Assembly (NCBI GenBank): GCA_963662175.1
Contig: OY759215.1
Location: 56,623,213-56,687,212 of the forward strand
DNA: 64,000 nt
Source of the DNA: Aradus depressus
Taxonomy: Eukaryota > Arthropoda > Insecta > Hemiptera > Aradidae
Direction: 5' to 3'
Made by a program: the position numbers and the translations under genes. The notes under the pieces are model-generated. The model had not been told where the DNA came from. It worked only from the letters and a program-made list of their open reading frames with translations, and made no database searches. Positions 15,301 through 23,640 of this stretch are shown piece by piece (position 1 is the first letter of the stretch; every line of letters starts with the position of its first letter).

Positions 15301-18300
15301 ATAACATCGATAACATATATAAGGTGAGTCACTTTAAAACGATTTTCACATTTTTACAATTAATGAATTGTTGCCTACTGAGATCATGGGTTCGAAACCC
15401 GGCCGATGAGGCATGGCTCATAATAACTGTAACTTACCCAGTCTCCATCATATCTGGACCTCGGTTGTATGACACATTTACATAGTCTAATTTTTTTTTA
15501 AATCTCTTTACACAGGGGTATTCTCAGCTAAGTATCTATACCAAGAAGATTTTAGGAGTGGTTAAAGTAACATTATGTTTCAATCTGTTCAGAAGCTAAA
15601 TAGTAAATGTATTTTTTTTAACGAATTACTGAAAAAAAAGTCTTTTGACTAATTTTATTTTAAAAAGTTATTGAATTAATGTTCAGAGGAGAAGATAAGA
15701 AGTTGAAAATAAGTCAGATCTTCTTAAGGCTCTCCTCTAAAATATGGTAACAAAGTGTGGTTTACTTCATGGTACAGACAGATATTAGACAATGTTTATC
15801 TAACTGATACCAGCCACTTTGCATTCCCTCTCTATTTTCATGATCTTGTATAGCAATATTTTCATTTTAGCAAACTGAGAAATCAGTTTGTGGAACATTA
15901 TTGTTTCATTGACATATGACCATTGGGGAACGTTATACAGGATTGCACTCTCCCCAGTAACAAATTTGCACTGCTCTGGTTGTTTTAAAAAAATCAGCAA
16001 AGATTTATTTTTGATGTTTTTTCATCTGATACTCTACGCAATTGCCCCTATTTTTTTTACAAGGGCTACATTTTTTTTTTTTTAATGTGCACAAAGAAAT
16101 TGCTTCCTCTGCCTTGGTTTATCAAAATAAAACTCAGTTTTCCAAATTATCTTTAAGATTTTTTTCAAATGCTTACGTTTCAAAGTTTAGAATTCAGAGG
16201 AAATGGGGACATCTTAGGAACAAGTTTGAGATGCTACTGGTTGTTGGGGCGCTCTGTTGGAATGTCTCCAAAATAAGGAAAAAAATATCTTTATAAACTC
16301 CGTTTCTTCTTTCTTTTTTTTTCCGAAATGTCGGAATTTGGTTTTAACAAAAGCAATTTTTTTCCGCGCGAAAATTTTTCAGGAATTGCTTTTATGCTCG
16401 GTTATATCTGACATTAAGACACAAATACATTCCAGTTTCAAGTGGCTACGATTTTTTTATGTTGGAGCCTAGTGCCTGTCCATAGACTGATAGACACACT
16501 TATTTTTGAAATATTGTCTATTCCACTAAAGATATATATACATACATAACTACCGGTTTCGGCTTTATACCATCGTCAGGTCTAGTTATGAACTAAGTCA
16601 GTTTGCAGAGAGCGACCCTTCAAATACATCTCAGGTCAAAGGGTGCTATTAAAACTTGGGAGTCCCCCGGCTGTACCGTTAGCTAACTCATGAAATATTT
16701 CTTAACAAAACCTAGTTCTAAATTTACATAAAACAATGTCACTAGACTAATACGTGGAAAAATAACAAATAAATAAGTACAAATACAAGTAAATAATAAA
16801 AAATAGAAATAAAATTAATAATAATGTTAAGATTTAGATAACTTGAAACATATATGTGGAACCAAATATTAATAACAGATAATACAAACATATATGTGGA
16901 AACAGAACTGGTTTAGGGTGTTAACAAAGGGGAATAGTTGAAATAAATTTGGTCATTCATACAAATGTTCCTTTTGTTAGCTTTATTTATTTCTAATTGT
17001 TCCAAGCAAGCATTAAGTAGCCTGCTTTTTGGGCAATAATGGAGATATTTGATGCCTGTAGATGGGTCGAAAGTGTGGCTATTGTCATTGTTTACTTGTA
17101 TTTATACTTATTTATTTGTTATTTTTCCACGTATTAGTCTAGTGACATTGTTTTATGTAAATTTAGAACTAGGTTTTGTTAAGAAATATTTCATGAGTTA
17201 GCTAACGGTACAGCCGGGGGACTCCCAAGTTTTAATAGCACCCTTTGACCTGAGATGTATTTGAAGGGTCGCTCTCTGCAAACTGACTTAGTTCATAACT
17301 AGACCTGACGATGGTATAAAGCCGAAACCGGTAGTTATATATGTATATATATCTTTAGTGGAATAGACAATATTTCAAAAATAAGTTTGTTTTATTTATT
17401 TATTACAAGTTTCCACAATATGTCCACGTTTCTCAATTTATAAGTTATTGATAGACACACTCAAACAATAAGGTTTTTTTTTGTATTTGACCTACAAAAC
17501 CCTAAAGAGTCTTCTTGATTGCTTATATCTTCTTGATTGGCCAATTTTGAAGTGAACTGGCTTTTTGTGGCCTCTGTGCTCTCATGATAGAACGCAAAAA
17601 ACATGCGGATGTTCACGCTGCGAACGAGATATTTGAAAACCCTTATTTGTCACAGTAATTTAATGGAAATATGGCAGCTTGGCATCATTTGAACATTACT
17701 TGGTTGCGAAACGTTGCATTTCTAAATAATAACTCTTATTTAAATCATTGTTATTTAGTTATTTATTTCTGTACTGTAATAGTGAAGTACAATAATTTTA
17801 TTTGAATTGATGTATTTTATTTTATTGTTTCCAGTCGCTGGCTAAGAACCCCTCGGCGCAGGCTTACCTGTCCTCTGAGAACCCTGAGGAGCCCTACCTG
17901 GATGGTATCTCCTACAACTGTGTCGCTCCTGGGAAGAGGTTCCAGCCCATGTCCAACCTCTCTGGAGGGGAGAAGACTATAGCTGCACTCGCCCTTCTCT
18001 TTGCCATTCACAGGTCATTATTATAAACATTGTATTTTTAGGTTCACCGCCTATTAGAAAATAGGTGTAAAGGTAGAATAGCACCCCCCCCCCAAATTGA
18101 TCTATTCGAAGAAATATTTACAATTTCATTTCAATTGTTGGGTTGTGAAGGAGATTTTGAATTCATGATAATATATTTTTTTGGCAGCTATATTTTTCTC
18201 ACATTTATTTTTTGGGTTTATAATCTATTAATTCATAGGCGTTTCGGTAAGTACTCCCGTCATCAGTATCTTAAAGAAATGTTTATATACAATCAATCAG

Positions 18301-21300
18301 TAACCTTCATATGATATTTCTCATTATTTCGGTACAAAAATAATTAAGTTGTTATTTTTGTACAGAATTAATTACGAACTTCATACATATTATTTAGGTT
18401 ACTGATTGACTGTATATAAAAAAAAAAAAAATATATGCTGATGATGGGAGTATATCCCGAAAGATCTATGGTTTGTTGGGTTGTAAAATTCAAAAATAAA
18501 TGGGAGTATAATATAGCTGCCAAAAAATAGTGTTTTTGCCCAGGTTCATCTCCTTTAATGAGATGTTTGGCCGCTACCCAATGAAATGCGGAGTATTAAT
18601 AAGACCTGGATAGGGGAAGATATTTACGAAAGTAGGTTTCCCGTATACACTCCCCATCTCAATGAATAAAATGATTAAATACAGTATCAAATACGACCGG
18701 GCAGTGGATTTCGGGGAGGTTTTAGGTGAATTCACCTTAATAATGTCATTACACAGATGTCAATAAATCTGGGCAGGCAAAATTTAGAATTCCCACAGTA
18801 GAATCTGGCTCATGTCCACCAAAGCAACGAAAGAGTGGCGATATGACCGTGTTGTTAAAGCCCGGGCATGAGTCGCAATAACCAACTGAGTAGTATGTTC
18901 AGCATAAATGAAGAAGAAGAAATATGAAATAATGGAAGATTTTAATAGTTATTTAACCGGTTAGCGAATCAACTTGGAATCTCAACTGTCCGAGATTTTT
19001 ATATCCCAAGGATCCCGGATAATCTAGAGGCTACAGTAGAATATAATAGAATTTCTTTACTGAAAATGAATAAAATAAATCATCGACGAAAAATTACAAA
19101 ACCACTCAGGATATAGCCACTGTGGGCCTCAATCGGAATGACATTATAAACCACACTAAGAGTCCACTGTACAAGAAAGTTGCTGTGAGTTCGATAAATA
19201 TAACATAATAGGGCTCTGAATGGCTAAAAATTTCTACTGTCACAGTTATACATTTTTGTAGCGCTTTTCTTTCTCGATAGAAATATTTGTCGACGGTTTA
19301 ACATTTGGAAAAAATATTTGAAAATGGCAAAGTTGTATGATAGCGGATAAGACCCTTCTATGTGCGCTATGTTTAGGATGTATCTCCCATTGTATCTTCT
19401 ATCCTCTATGATGTTCTGTCGGTTGCAGCTACCACCCGGCGCCATTCTTCGTCCTGGACGAGATAGACGCGGCTCTGGACAACACCAACATCGGAAAAGT
19501 GGCCTCCTACATCCACGGGGCCACCTCCAACCTCCAGACCATCGTCATCTCTCTCAAAGAGGAATTCTTCAGTCACGCCGAGGCTCTCGTCGGCATCTGT
19601 CCTGACGTAATAAGCCATACCATTTTATACCATTGTATTCTTCTAATTTGTTATACGTTTATTCCAGAATGTATCAATCTAGGTTGATTGCAGAATAATT
19701 GCTTACATGTTTACAATTGTTTACAACAACTCCTTACATGCGTAGCCTCCAGCCGTTCAACTAGTGTTTGTGTAGCCAATGGCGTCGAAAAAAATGTTGT
19801 GGTTACCGTAACCGTAAGAAGCATATGATTCACTTAAAAAACCATTCAGCCAACGAAGTTCCAAAAATAGATTGTTTAAGATAAGTAAATTGTTTCGTTT
19901 TTCATTTTATCGTACACCTTTGTTAACTTTATAAAGGAAAATGCCCCCGAAGGCACTAAAAATGAAACTTACTTGTGCACAACAGAAAAATATACTATTG
20001 GAGAAAAACCCTCTCCTTCTTGGCAACAAACAGACGCGAAATTTAATTTATTTTTTTAAGTTTTGTATTTACAAAGAGACTATAAATTACCGCAATACAC
20101 TTCTACTCATACTCAAAATAATAATCTATAATTATTATTTTGAGTATGAGGCTCATATGGGAGATTATCGTTTTAAAATAGGCGATGTTTTCTTTAAATC
20201 TTTTTGTTTAATGTATGAAGGTTAAAACACTGCATAATTTTCATTGAGATACAGGGTTTAAAATGTGTAAACATTGAATAGGGGTAACACGAAACGAAAA
20301 TATGCTGATTTTGTTAGGTTGACCGGACATTTAATTTTTTTTATATCTTATACTTTATTAGTGTATGGGGTGTTTCATTTTACACACTTTTCGATAAAAT
20401 ATTTTATGGCTGAAGCATTAAAAAAATTGGCGTTATGAGAGTTTGGAGTATTGTGAGAGATTTCTTCTTTTTTTTTCTAAGTACACTTCCATAACTACTT
20501 ATTTTACGAGAAAACGGCGACTTTTGAATTAAAACGTATAAGGAGTTGCTTTGAAGGTGATAAAATTTCCTTTCGGATGAATTTCTTTGGTGTTTGTGAA
20601 ATTCGGGGCATTGACCAGTAAACATTTCAATTTTGTCAACAACTTTTTCTCAACTAACTTGCGTAATACATTATGGAATTATCCCTTGGTTTACCCCAAG
20701 TTGGCAGATGACGCCATCACTTCAGTAGATAGTATTATATACCATTAGATATGTCTCGGTAACTTCCCACTGGATCCAAGATATTAAGGAGTGAGGACGG
20801 GAGTGGAACTGCGTGGGCCTGCACCCCTTTTCAGCTAACCAAGTACACTTTCTTAACTAATTTTATCTAATTGTCTCAATTATATCTAAAAAATTATAAA
20901 AATTATTCTCACAATGTTCTCGGCAAGAAAAAATAAATCTGAGAACGTTGATATTCAATAAAATAGATCCATTACTAAGTTTCTATACGTATATGATGTC
21001 AGAACTGAAAATAATGGGTAAAAAATGAAGGTGGATCTGTGTTGGTCAGTCTCCAGCCTGCATCCGACCAGCGTCTATCCTCTTCCTCTCTTGCGTCATT
21101 TGTAGTCCTCAGGGAAGGATGTACCATGAAAATCAATCAACTTGGCTTTGTGTTACCTTTATGATCATATTCTGTTTTTATGCTACTAGAAGGTATTAGA
21201 GAATGAATCGGGAAAATAATAATTTCTATTTCCGTTAAACCATAACATGGTAATAGGATACATAAGAATATTTACATTAAGATAGCTTATAATTTAGATA

Positions 21301-22193
21301 CTTAAACAGATATTAAACCTTAGAGTCTGACTCAAATGATTAGAGTTAACAATACTACTAAAAAGTAAAAAGAAATTAATAAATATATAAATACTTGAAA
21401 ATATGAGTACGAAAATAATAATTTTATACAGTAGATAGATAAAGTAGGTATTTAATAAATATAGTAGGTATTTTTTTTAATTTAATTAAAATTAAGATAA
21501 TATTTTTTCATAACTTTTCCGGATGTGTCTTTTTCAAGACGACATTTCGTGACGTTCTCGCGTCGCAGCCTCAGGTTACAATGTGCGAATTATATATATG
21601 TATAAAAAAACAATAACAATTATAAAATTACAATAACAATATATATAAATGAAAGAAATAAATAAAATGCTAATAAAAATACATAAAAGACAGGAAAAAC
21701 AGACCTGTTTTTAGGAGGACATCTATGGAGGAACTCTGCCAAAAAAAAAATGAAAGCTATGTATCAAATAATGTTTTTGAATATAAGACACGATCTTTTA
21801 ATTATGGTTATTTCACTATTTTTTATTAATGAGAGAAAAAATGCCTTTGCCGAAAAGTAGGTTTCCTCTATATACCCAACAAAGCTGATTTATTTGCATG
21901 TTGAGAATTGTGCCCCAGTTCTCCCTGCCAAAACTACCAATGACCCGAGTTGAGCTAACACCGCCATAGTGGAAAAATCCGTTATTAGCATTTACCTCAA
22001 GAATTGTGGTTCTGGTGGCAAAATTAGTCTAGTTCAAAAGTAAAGATGGAAATATAACTACTACTTCATATGATGGAGGCGTCTGCCACCCCCCACCCCC
22101 GTATTAATCTCAATGTTTATTTTTCAGGCTGGTGAGTGTTTGGTCAGCCGAGTATTAACCATGGATCTATCTGAATTTCAGCAACATTGGTGA
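170..22193 (+). CDS. SMC1: SMC1 cohesin subunit (3' part of gene, 16 exons, partial at 5' end)
   Basis: SMC1 pairs with SMC3 in the cohesin ring that holds sister chromatids together and shapes chromatin loops; it acts in the nucleus. Exons: 170-386, 1490-1701, 2861-3029, 5450-5572, 5660-5791, 6910-6975, 7191-7348, 7706-7809, 9641-9822, 11811-11933, 12725-12849, 14315-14456, 15144-15323, 17835-18013, 19429-19606, 22128-22193. All junctions are GT-AG and all phases agree, giving 784 residues plus stop. Order seen: end of coiled coil 1, hinge (first 3-4 exons, with GIMSGG), coiled coil 2, serine-rich linker, then C-terminal ATPase head with LSGGEKT signature and [12 protein letters not shown]alker B. 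Family length is about 1230 residues, so roughly 450 N-terminal residues including Walker A lie left of the window. Assignment to SMC1 rather than SMC2-4 rests on close similarity throughout, including [12 protein letters not shown] and [19 protein letters not shown]. No frameshift or missing exon from the hinge onward. Confidence 0.96.
387..1489. other. SMC1 intron after exon a
   Basis: About 1.1 kb of AT-rich DNA. I see no gene or clearly recognisable repeat. Confidence 0.6.
1490..1701 (+). CDS. SMC1: SMC1 exon b: hinge, first half
   Basis: It begins [20 protein letters not shown], a near-invariant SMC1 hinge stretch, and continues through [18 protein letters not shown] and TFLPLDYI. It ends in phase 2 with AG, completed by A of the next exon. 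Confidence 0.96.
1866..2420 (-). repeat. Dispersed repeat, locally tandem (about 115-145 bp units)
   Basis: Three to four diverged units begin near 2009, 2150, 2264 and 2408, each with (C/T)CGAT..TGAATG followed by GAAATTT(T/C)ATAT. The left edge (1866-1935) carries the inverted form of the end motif ACCGATTACATAACTTC. The same family lies at 5030-5215 and 29170-29985. Noncoding; identity unknown. Confidence 0.7.
2861..3029 (+). CDS. SMC1: SMC1 exon c: hinge, middle
   Basis: It encodes [17 protein letters not shown] and [20 protein letters not shown], then NRYD. Donor is gtaatt. Confidence 0.96.
3490..4255 (-). pseudogene. mariner-like transposase relic with internal deletion
   Basis: Read on the minus strand, 4180-3988 encodes a helix-turn-helix stretch close to mariner transposases ([32 protein letters not shown]). 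It continues after a frameshift as [19 protein letters not shown]. The DDE core is then deleted, and a C-terminal remnant follows (PPYSPDPAP, then CYLEGDN) with stops. The 3' end is near 3493 (TACGAGGTCTGACCCTGAAG). No matching terminal repeat is seen at the other end, so the element is truncated. Confidence 0.8.
5030..5215 (+). repeat. Dispersed repeat copy
   Basis: It contains AATTTCGTGTCGATACATTC near the left side and GTGACCGATTACTTTGTATA near the right end. These are the same landmarks, inverted, as in 1866-2420 and in 29170-29985. Confidence 0.65.
5450..5572 (+). CDS. SMC1: SMC1 exon d: hinge end, GIMSGG motif
   Basis: It encodes [18 protein letters not shown] followed by [14 protein letters not shown], the hinge exit into coiled coil 2. 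The glycine-rich GIMSGG is the conserved SMC hinge dimer motif. Confidence 0.96.
5660..5791 (+). CDS. SMC1: SMC1 exon e: coiled coil 2, start
   Basis: It encodes [20 protein letters not shown] and [18 protein letters not shown], typical coiled coil. It is separated from exon d by a short 87 bp intron. Confidence 0.94.
5792..6909. other. SMC1 intron after exon e
   Basis: AT-rich, 1.1 kb; no gene or defined repeat recognised. Confidence 0.55.
6910..6975 (+). CDS. SMC1: SMC1 exon f: short coiled-coil exon
   Basis: This 22-codon exon, [20 protein letters not shown], is too short to stand out as an ORF. It is placed by its flanking AG and GTAAGT, phase 0, and the expected length between neighbours. 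Confidence 0.9.
7191..7348 (+). CDS. SMC1: SMC1 exon g: coiled coil 2
   Basis: It encodes [20 protein letters not shown] then [20 protein letters not shown], matching the SMC1 segment with the FC-IGV-NIR signature. Ends phase 2 at CTCAG|gtaagt. Confidence 0.95.
7706..7809 (+). CDS. SMC1: SMC1 exon h: coiled coil 2
   Basis: It encodes [20 protein letters not shown] and [14 protein letters not shown]. Low GC compared with exons b, i and o. Confidence 0.93.
7810..9640. other. SMC1 intron after exon h
   Basis: 1.8 kb, AT-rich. It contains a degenerate Penelope-like end at 8968-9055 and a run of 30 T at 9347-9376; nothing else recognised. Confidence 0.6.
8968..9055 (-). mobile_element. Penelope-like terminal fragment (degenerate)
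   Basis: ATTGTCTAATTCCACAAATA, then CTCGGTTTACTCCGTCGTCA, corresponds to the shared end of the Penelope-like family of this window. The ribozyme-like core is damaged (GAGACC replaces GAAACC). Confidence 0.5.
9641..9822 (+). CDS. SMC1: SMC1 exon i: coiled coil 2
   Basis: It encodes [20 protein letters not shown] and the highly charged run ending [11 protein letters not shown]-rich in an AT-rich intron context. Confidence 0.94.
9823..11810. other. SMC1 intron after exon i
   Basis: 2 kb intron with the LINE relic at 10058-10650; the remainder is AT-rich and unrecognised. Confidence 0.6.
10058..10650 (+). pseudogene. LINE reverse transcriptase C-terminal relic
   Basis: Broken frames encode a tail typical of non-LTR retrotransposons of the Jockey/RTE-like type: [56 protein letters not shown] and [20 protein letters not shown]. 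The canonical GAETW and GH-RM motifs are visible, with several stops and shifts. 5' truncated, as is usual for LINE copies. Confidence 0.82.
11811..11933 (+). CDS. SMC1: SMC1 exon j: coiled coil 2
   Basis: It encodes [20 protein letters not shown] and [18 protein letters not shown], equivalent to the SDRHNLL-CK region of other SMC1 proteins. Confidence 0.94.
11934..12724. other. SMC1 intron after exon j
   Basis: AT-rich with a poly-T run near 12177-12195 and a T-rich acceptor tract; nothing else seen. Confidence 0.55.
12725..12849 (+). CDS. SMC1: SMC1 exon k: linker with conserved TMDD-like motif and Ser-rich segment
   Basis: It encodes [20 protein letters not shown] and then an Asn/Ser-rich stretch ending [10 protein letters not shown]. 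In vertebrate SMC1A this segment carries the ATM-phosphorylated SQ sites; here only one SQ is visible. Confidence 0.93.
12850..14314. other. SMC1 intron after exon k
   Basis: Very AT-rich, with short TA and AT microsatellite-like runs near 13236-13265 and 13470-13485. No gene recognised. Confidence 0.55.
14315..14456 (+). CDS. SMC1: SMC1 exon l: coiled coil 2, C-terminal part
   Basis: It encodes [20 protein letters not shown] and [10 protein letters not shown], matching the IDY-L and RI-APNMKA anchors of SMC1. Confidence 0.94.
14865..15010 (-). mobile_element. Penelope-like terminal fragment
   Basis: TTATCTATTCCACAAATAAT, then ACTACCGGTTTCGGCATTAG and ACCGTCACGTTTAGTTATAA. On the minus strand this reads GTGACGG, a short stem, then GAAACCGG, one base away from a hammerhead-like core. 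It lies in the 687 bp intron after exon l. Confidence 0.6.
15144..15323 (+). CDS. SMC1: SMC1 exon m: coiled coil into ATPase head
   Basis: It encodes [33 protein letters not shown] and [14 protein letters not shown], the run into the C-terminal head. Confidence 0.95.
15370..15500 (+). repeat. tRNA-derived SINE-like fragment (box B retained)
   Basis: GGGTTCGAAACCCGGCC is a perfect internal RNA polymerase III box B type sequence. It is followed by a unique body and a T-rich end. No box A is seen upstream, so the copy is probably truncated; alternatively it is a chance match. Confidence 0.4.
16547..16580 (-). ncRNA. Hammerhead-ribozyme-like core (left arm)
   Basis: The reverse complement reads CTGACGA, TGGTATAAAGCC, GAAACCGGTA, identical to the right-arm core. 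It fits the CUGANGA...GAAAC rule with a GGU/GCC stem II; the self-complementary CCGG could form stem III only in a dimer. Activity is not shown. Confidence 0.45.
17290..17345 (+). ncRNA. Hammerhead-ribozyme-like core (right arm)
   Basis: CTGACGA at 17305-17311, short stem, GAAAC at 17324-17328, then CGGTA. ATAAC before the core can pair with GTTAT after it, a possible stem I with an internal bulge. Known Penelope-like elements encode such minimal ribozymes; here it is inferred from the motif only. Confidence 0.5.
17835..18013 (+). CDS. SMC1: SMC1 exon n: ATPase head with LSGGE signature
   Basis: It encodes [20 protein letters not shown] and then [20 protein letters not shown], the ABC signature motif. 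Ends phase 2. Confidence 0.97.
18173..18535. mobile_element. Second Penelope-like inverted pair with hammerhead-like cores
   Basis: Left arm motifs (TTTTTTGGCAGCTATA, then GTTTCGG and ATCATCAG-type ends) recur inverted in the right arm, which ends TATAGCTGCCAAAAAATA. Minus-strand core at 18241-18266: CTGATGA, CGGGAGTACTTACC, GAAAC. Plus-strand core at 18438-18463: CTGATGA, then GGGA/TCCC stem around GTATA, then GAAAG. This is a different subfamily from 16501-17448 (CTGATGA instead of CTGACGA). Confidence 0.7.
18757..18900 (+). mobile_element. SINE tail copy
   Basis: ACAGTAGAATCTGGCTCATG, CCACCAAAGCAACGAAAGAG, GGCGATATGACCGTG and GCATGAGTCGCAATAACCAA match the 3' body of the tRNA-headed SINE at 54452-54795, inverted relative to it. 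Confidence 0.7.
19429..19606 (+). CDS. SMC1: SMC1 exon o: Walker B and D-loop
   Basis: It encodes [20 protein letters not shown] (Walker B with catalytic Glu, then D-loop) and [19 protein letters not shown] with the ISLK switch region. The most GC-rich exon of the gene. Confidence 0.97.
20103..20150. repeat. Perfect hairpin palindrome
   Basis: CTCATACTCAAAATAATAAT and its inverse flank a short CTATA centre, giving arms of about 20 bp with no mismatch. It sits in the last SMC1 intron; purpose unknown. Confidence 0.75.
21225..21420. repeat. Dispersed repeat, uninterrupted copy of the one at 51265-52060
   Basis: CATAACATGGTAATAGGATA and TTAAGATAGCTTATAA match the two halves that flank the MITE at 51328-51960. 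Probably a retrotransposon 3' end; family not identified. Confidence 0.6.
22128..22193 (+). CDS. SMC1: SMC1 terminal exon p
   Basis: It encodes [21 protein letters not shown] and stops with TGA at 22191-22193. The VLT-DL motif matches SMC1 C-termini; the tail is shorter than in vertebrates, lacking a 7-10 residue Asn/Pro extension. Confidence 0.9.
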   Translation, partial: AGECLVSRVLTMDLSEFQQHW

Positions 22194-22511
22194 ACATTCT
22201 TCCCAACGAACTTTATTGTTAATAATTTATTTATTTAATTTAGATATATTTTATATTTACGTAATCCAACTTTATATTTTTTCCACTGGTATTATATTAG
22301 GAAAAATTATATATTTTTAAGAAAAAAAGAAAGAAAAGAGTCCTTTGTACATTTAATAATTTTTTTTTTATTGTTAATTAAATTTAGGTGTTAGGAGTGT
22401 AAGAGCTTCTTAAAATGTATAGTTATGTGTATAAACAGTTATTAGTTTTAAGTATTGACACATTTCAGTAGCTTTTTATTATTAATAATAATTAGAAATT
22501 TTCTATGTATA

Positions 22512-23392
22512 GGATGTCCTAACTAAAGTGGCCACCGTAGGGATCTCTGAAACTGGTGGAGGAACACAGACTTCCAATGGGGATTTACCGCGTTGAAAAT
22601 TCTCACTTGATTCTCGCCCAACTGCATTGACTTTTGATTTTACAATGGAAACCGCTACTTTTTCTAACAGAAAATTATTTTGCAAATTTTTTTACACAAA
22701 TTTTATATCGAGCATTTTTTGCTTTGGGGCATTATTATTCGAGTTATTTTTCATTTTCTAATTGAATTGTATATTAGATTCTCAAATAGTGGGATTCGAA
22801 CCCATTCTACTGATTAATATAGAGCTTTCAGGAAATGTACAAAAAACATCTGAGAAGATTTGTTTCAAATATCCTCCGTCGTATTGAAACAAAATGGTGG
22901 CGTTAAATCTAAAAAATAACTTACCAGCGTTTTTGAACTTACACTTGATTGAGTAAAGCTGCAGCTTGGTGCCGAATGAGGTAGAAGAGATCCTGGATCC
23001 TACATACATCAAGTGTCTTCAAAAACAAGTGTTTTTTTTGTCAGATTTAAAGCCACCATTTTATTCCAATATGAAAATCAGTTGACAGTGCTCGAATTGC
23101 ACATTGTACAAGTTTAGTGTACAGTTCAATTAGAAAATTAAAATAACTCGAAAAATATTGCCCTTATGAAAAAACTGACTGATATAAAACTTGCGTTAAA
23201 AATATGTAGAATTATTTTCTGGATGAATATGGGTTCCTATTGAAAATCAAAATTCGTTGCGACTGCTCGCGAATGAAATGTGAATTTTCAAATGTTATTA
23301 TCACCGTTGTAATCTTGGGAATGAAATAGGAGTAGTTCTGCCATTGGAAGTTGTGTTATTCCTTACTACGGTGGCCTCTTTAGTTGGGTCCA
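22512..23392. mobile_element. Long-terminal-inverted-repeat DNA element, noncoding
   Basis: The left end AACTAAAGTGGCCACCGTAG and the inverted right end AACTAAAGAGGCCACCGTAG are near identical. Inner parts of the arms also pair (for example AATTAGAAAATG with a similar right-arm stretch, and ATAACTCGA). The arms reach roughly 250 bp each with an unpaired centre. No transposase frame. Confidence 0.65.
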
Positions 23393-23559
23393 ACTAATCC
23401 TTTTTTGGGACATTCCATGTCAACTCTTACTAATAGTACGGTGTTTTCAATTGAAAAATCCTTTAAAACTTATTGTTCTTTGAATTTATTGCTTTACGAT
23501 TTGTGTCCATATAAAGTAAAAACTAATAAAAAAATATATAAAAAACAAACTTCTCTTAC

Positions 23560-23640
23560 ACATATATTGTCTAATTCCACAAAAAATATATAATGTTGGC
23601 TTACGGCATCCTCAGCACTAAGTTCAACATTGTTTTTGCT
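23560..23640 (-). mobile_element. Penelope-like terminal fragment (degenerate)
   Basis: ATTGTCTAATTCCACAAAAA, then GGCTTACGGCATCCTCAGCA. It is the same end layout as the other copies, with the GAAAC lost. Confidence 0.45.

Larger units (their letters stand above)
16501..17448. mobile_element. Penelope-like foldback element with 13 bp target duplication
   Basis: Two nearly identical arms of about 290 bp (about 16501-16793 and 17092-17386) are inverted around a 300 bp AT-rich centre. Each arm carries ATTGTCTATTCCACTAAAG, ACTACCGGTTTCGGC and the hammerhead-like core. The right arm has a further T/A-rich tail ending TTCTCAATTTATAAGTTAT. A direct repeat TGATAGACACACT flanks the unit at 16488-16500 and 17449-17461. 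No reverse transcriptase or GIY-YIG frame is present, so it is non-autonomous. Confidence 0.82.
15324..17834. other. SMC1 intron after exon m
   Basis: 2.5 kb intron carrying the SINE-like piece (15370-15500) and the foldback element (16501-17448). The stretch 15501-16487 is AT-rich with no recognisable feature. Confidence 0.65.
18014..19428. other. SMC1 intron after exon n
   Basis: It contains the inverted pair at 18173-18535 and the SINE tail at 18757-18900. 18901-19428 holds no recognised element. Confidence 0.6.
19607..22127. other. Last SMC1 intron
   Basis: 2.5 kb. It contains the hairpin at 20103-20150 and the repeat at 21225-21420; otherwise AT-rich and unrecognised. Confidence 0.6.

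Noticed and set aside
22785..22860. Possible tRNA on the minus strand (GGGTTCGAATCCCA)
   Set aside because: Box B only; no box A or cloverleaf at the right spacing, and it lies inside the long inverted-repeat element.
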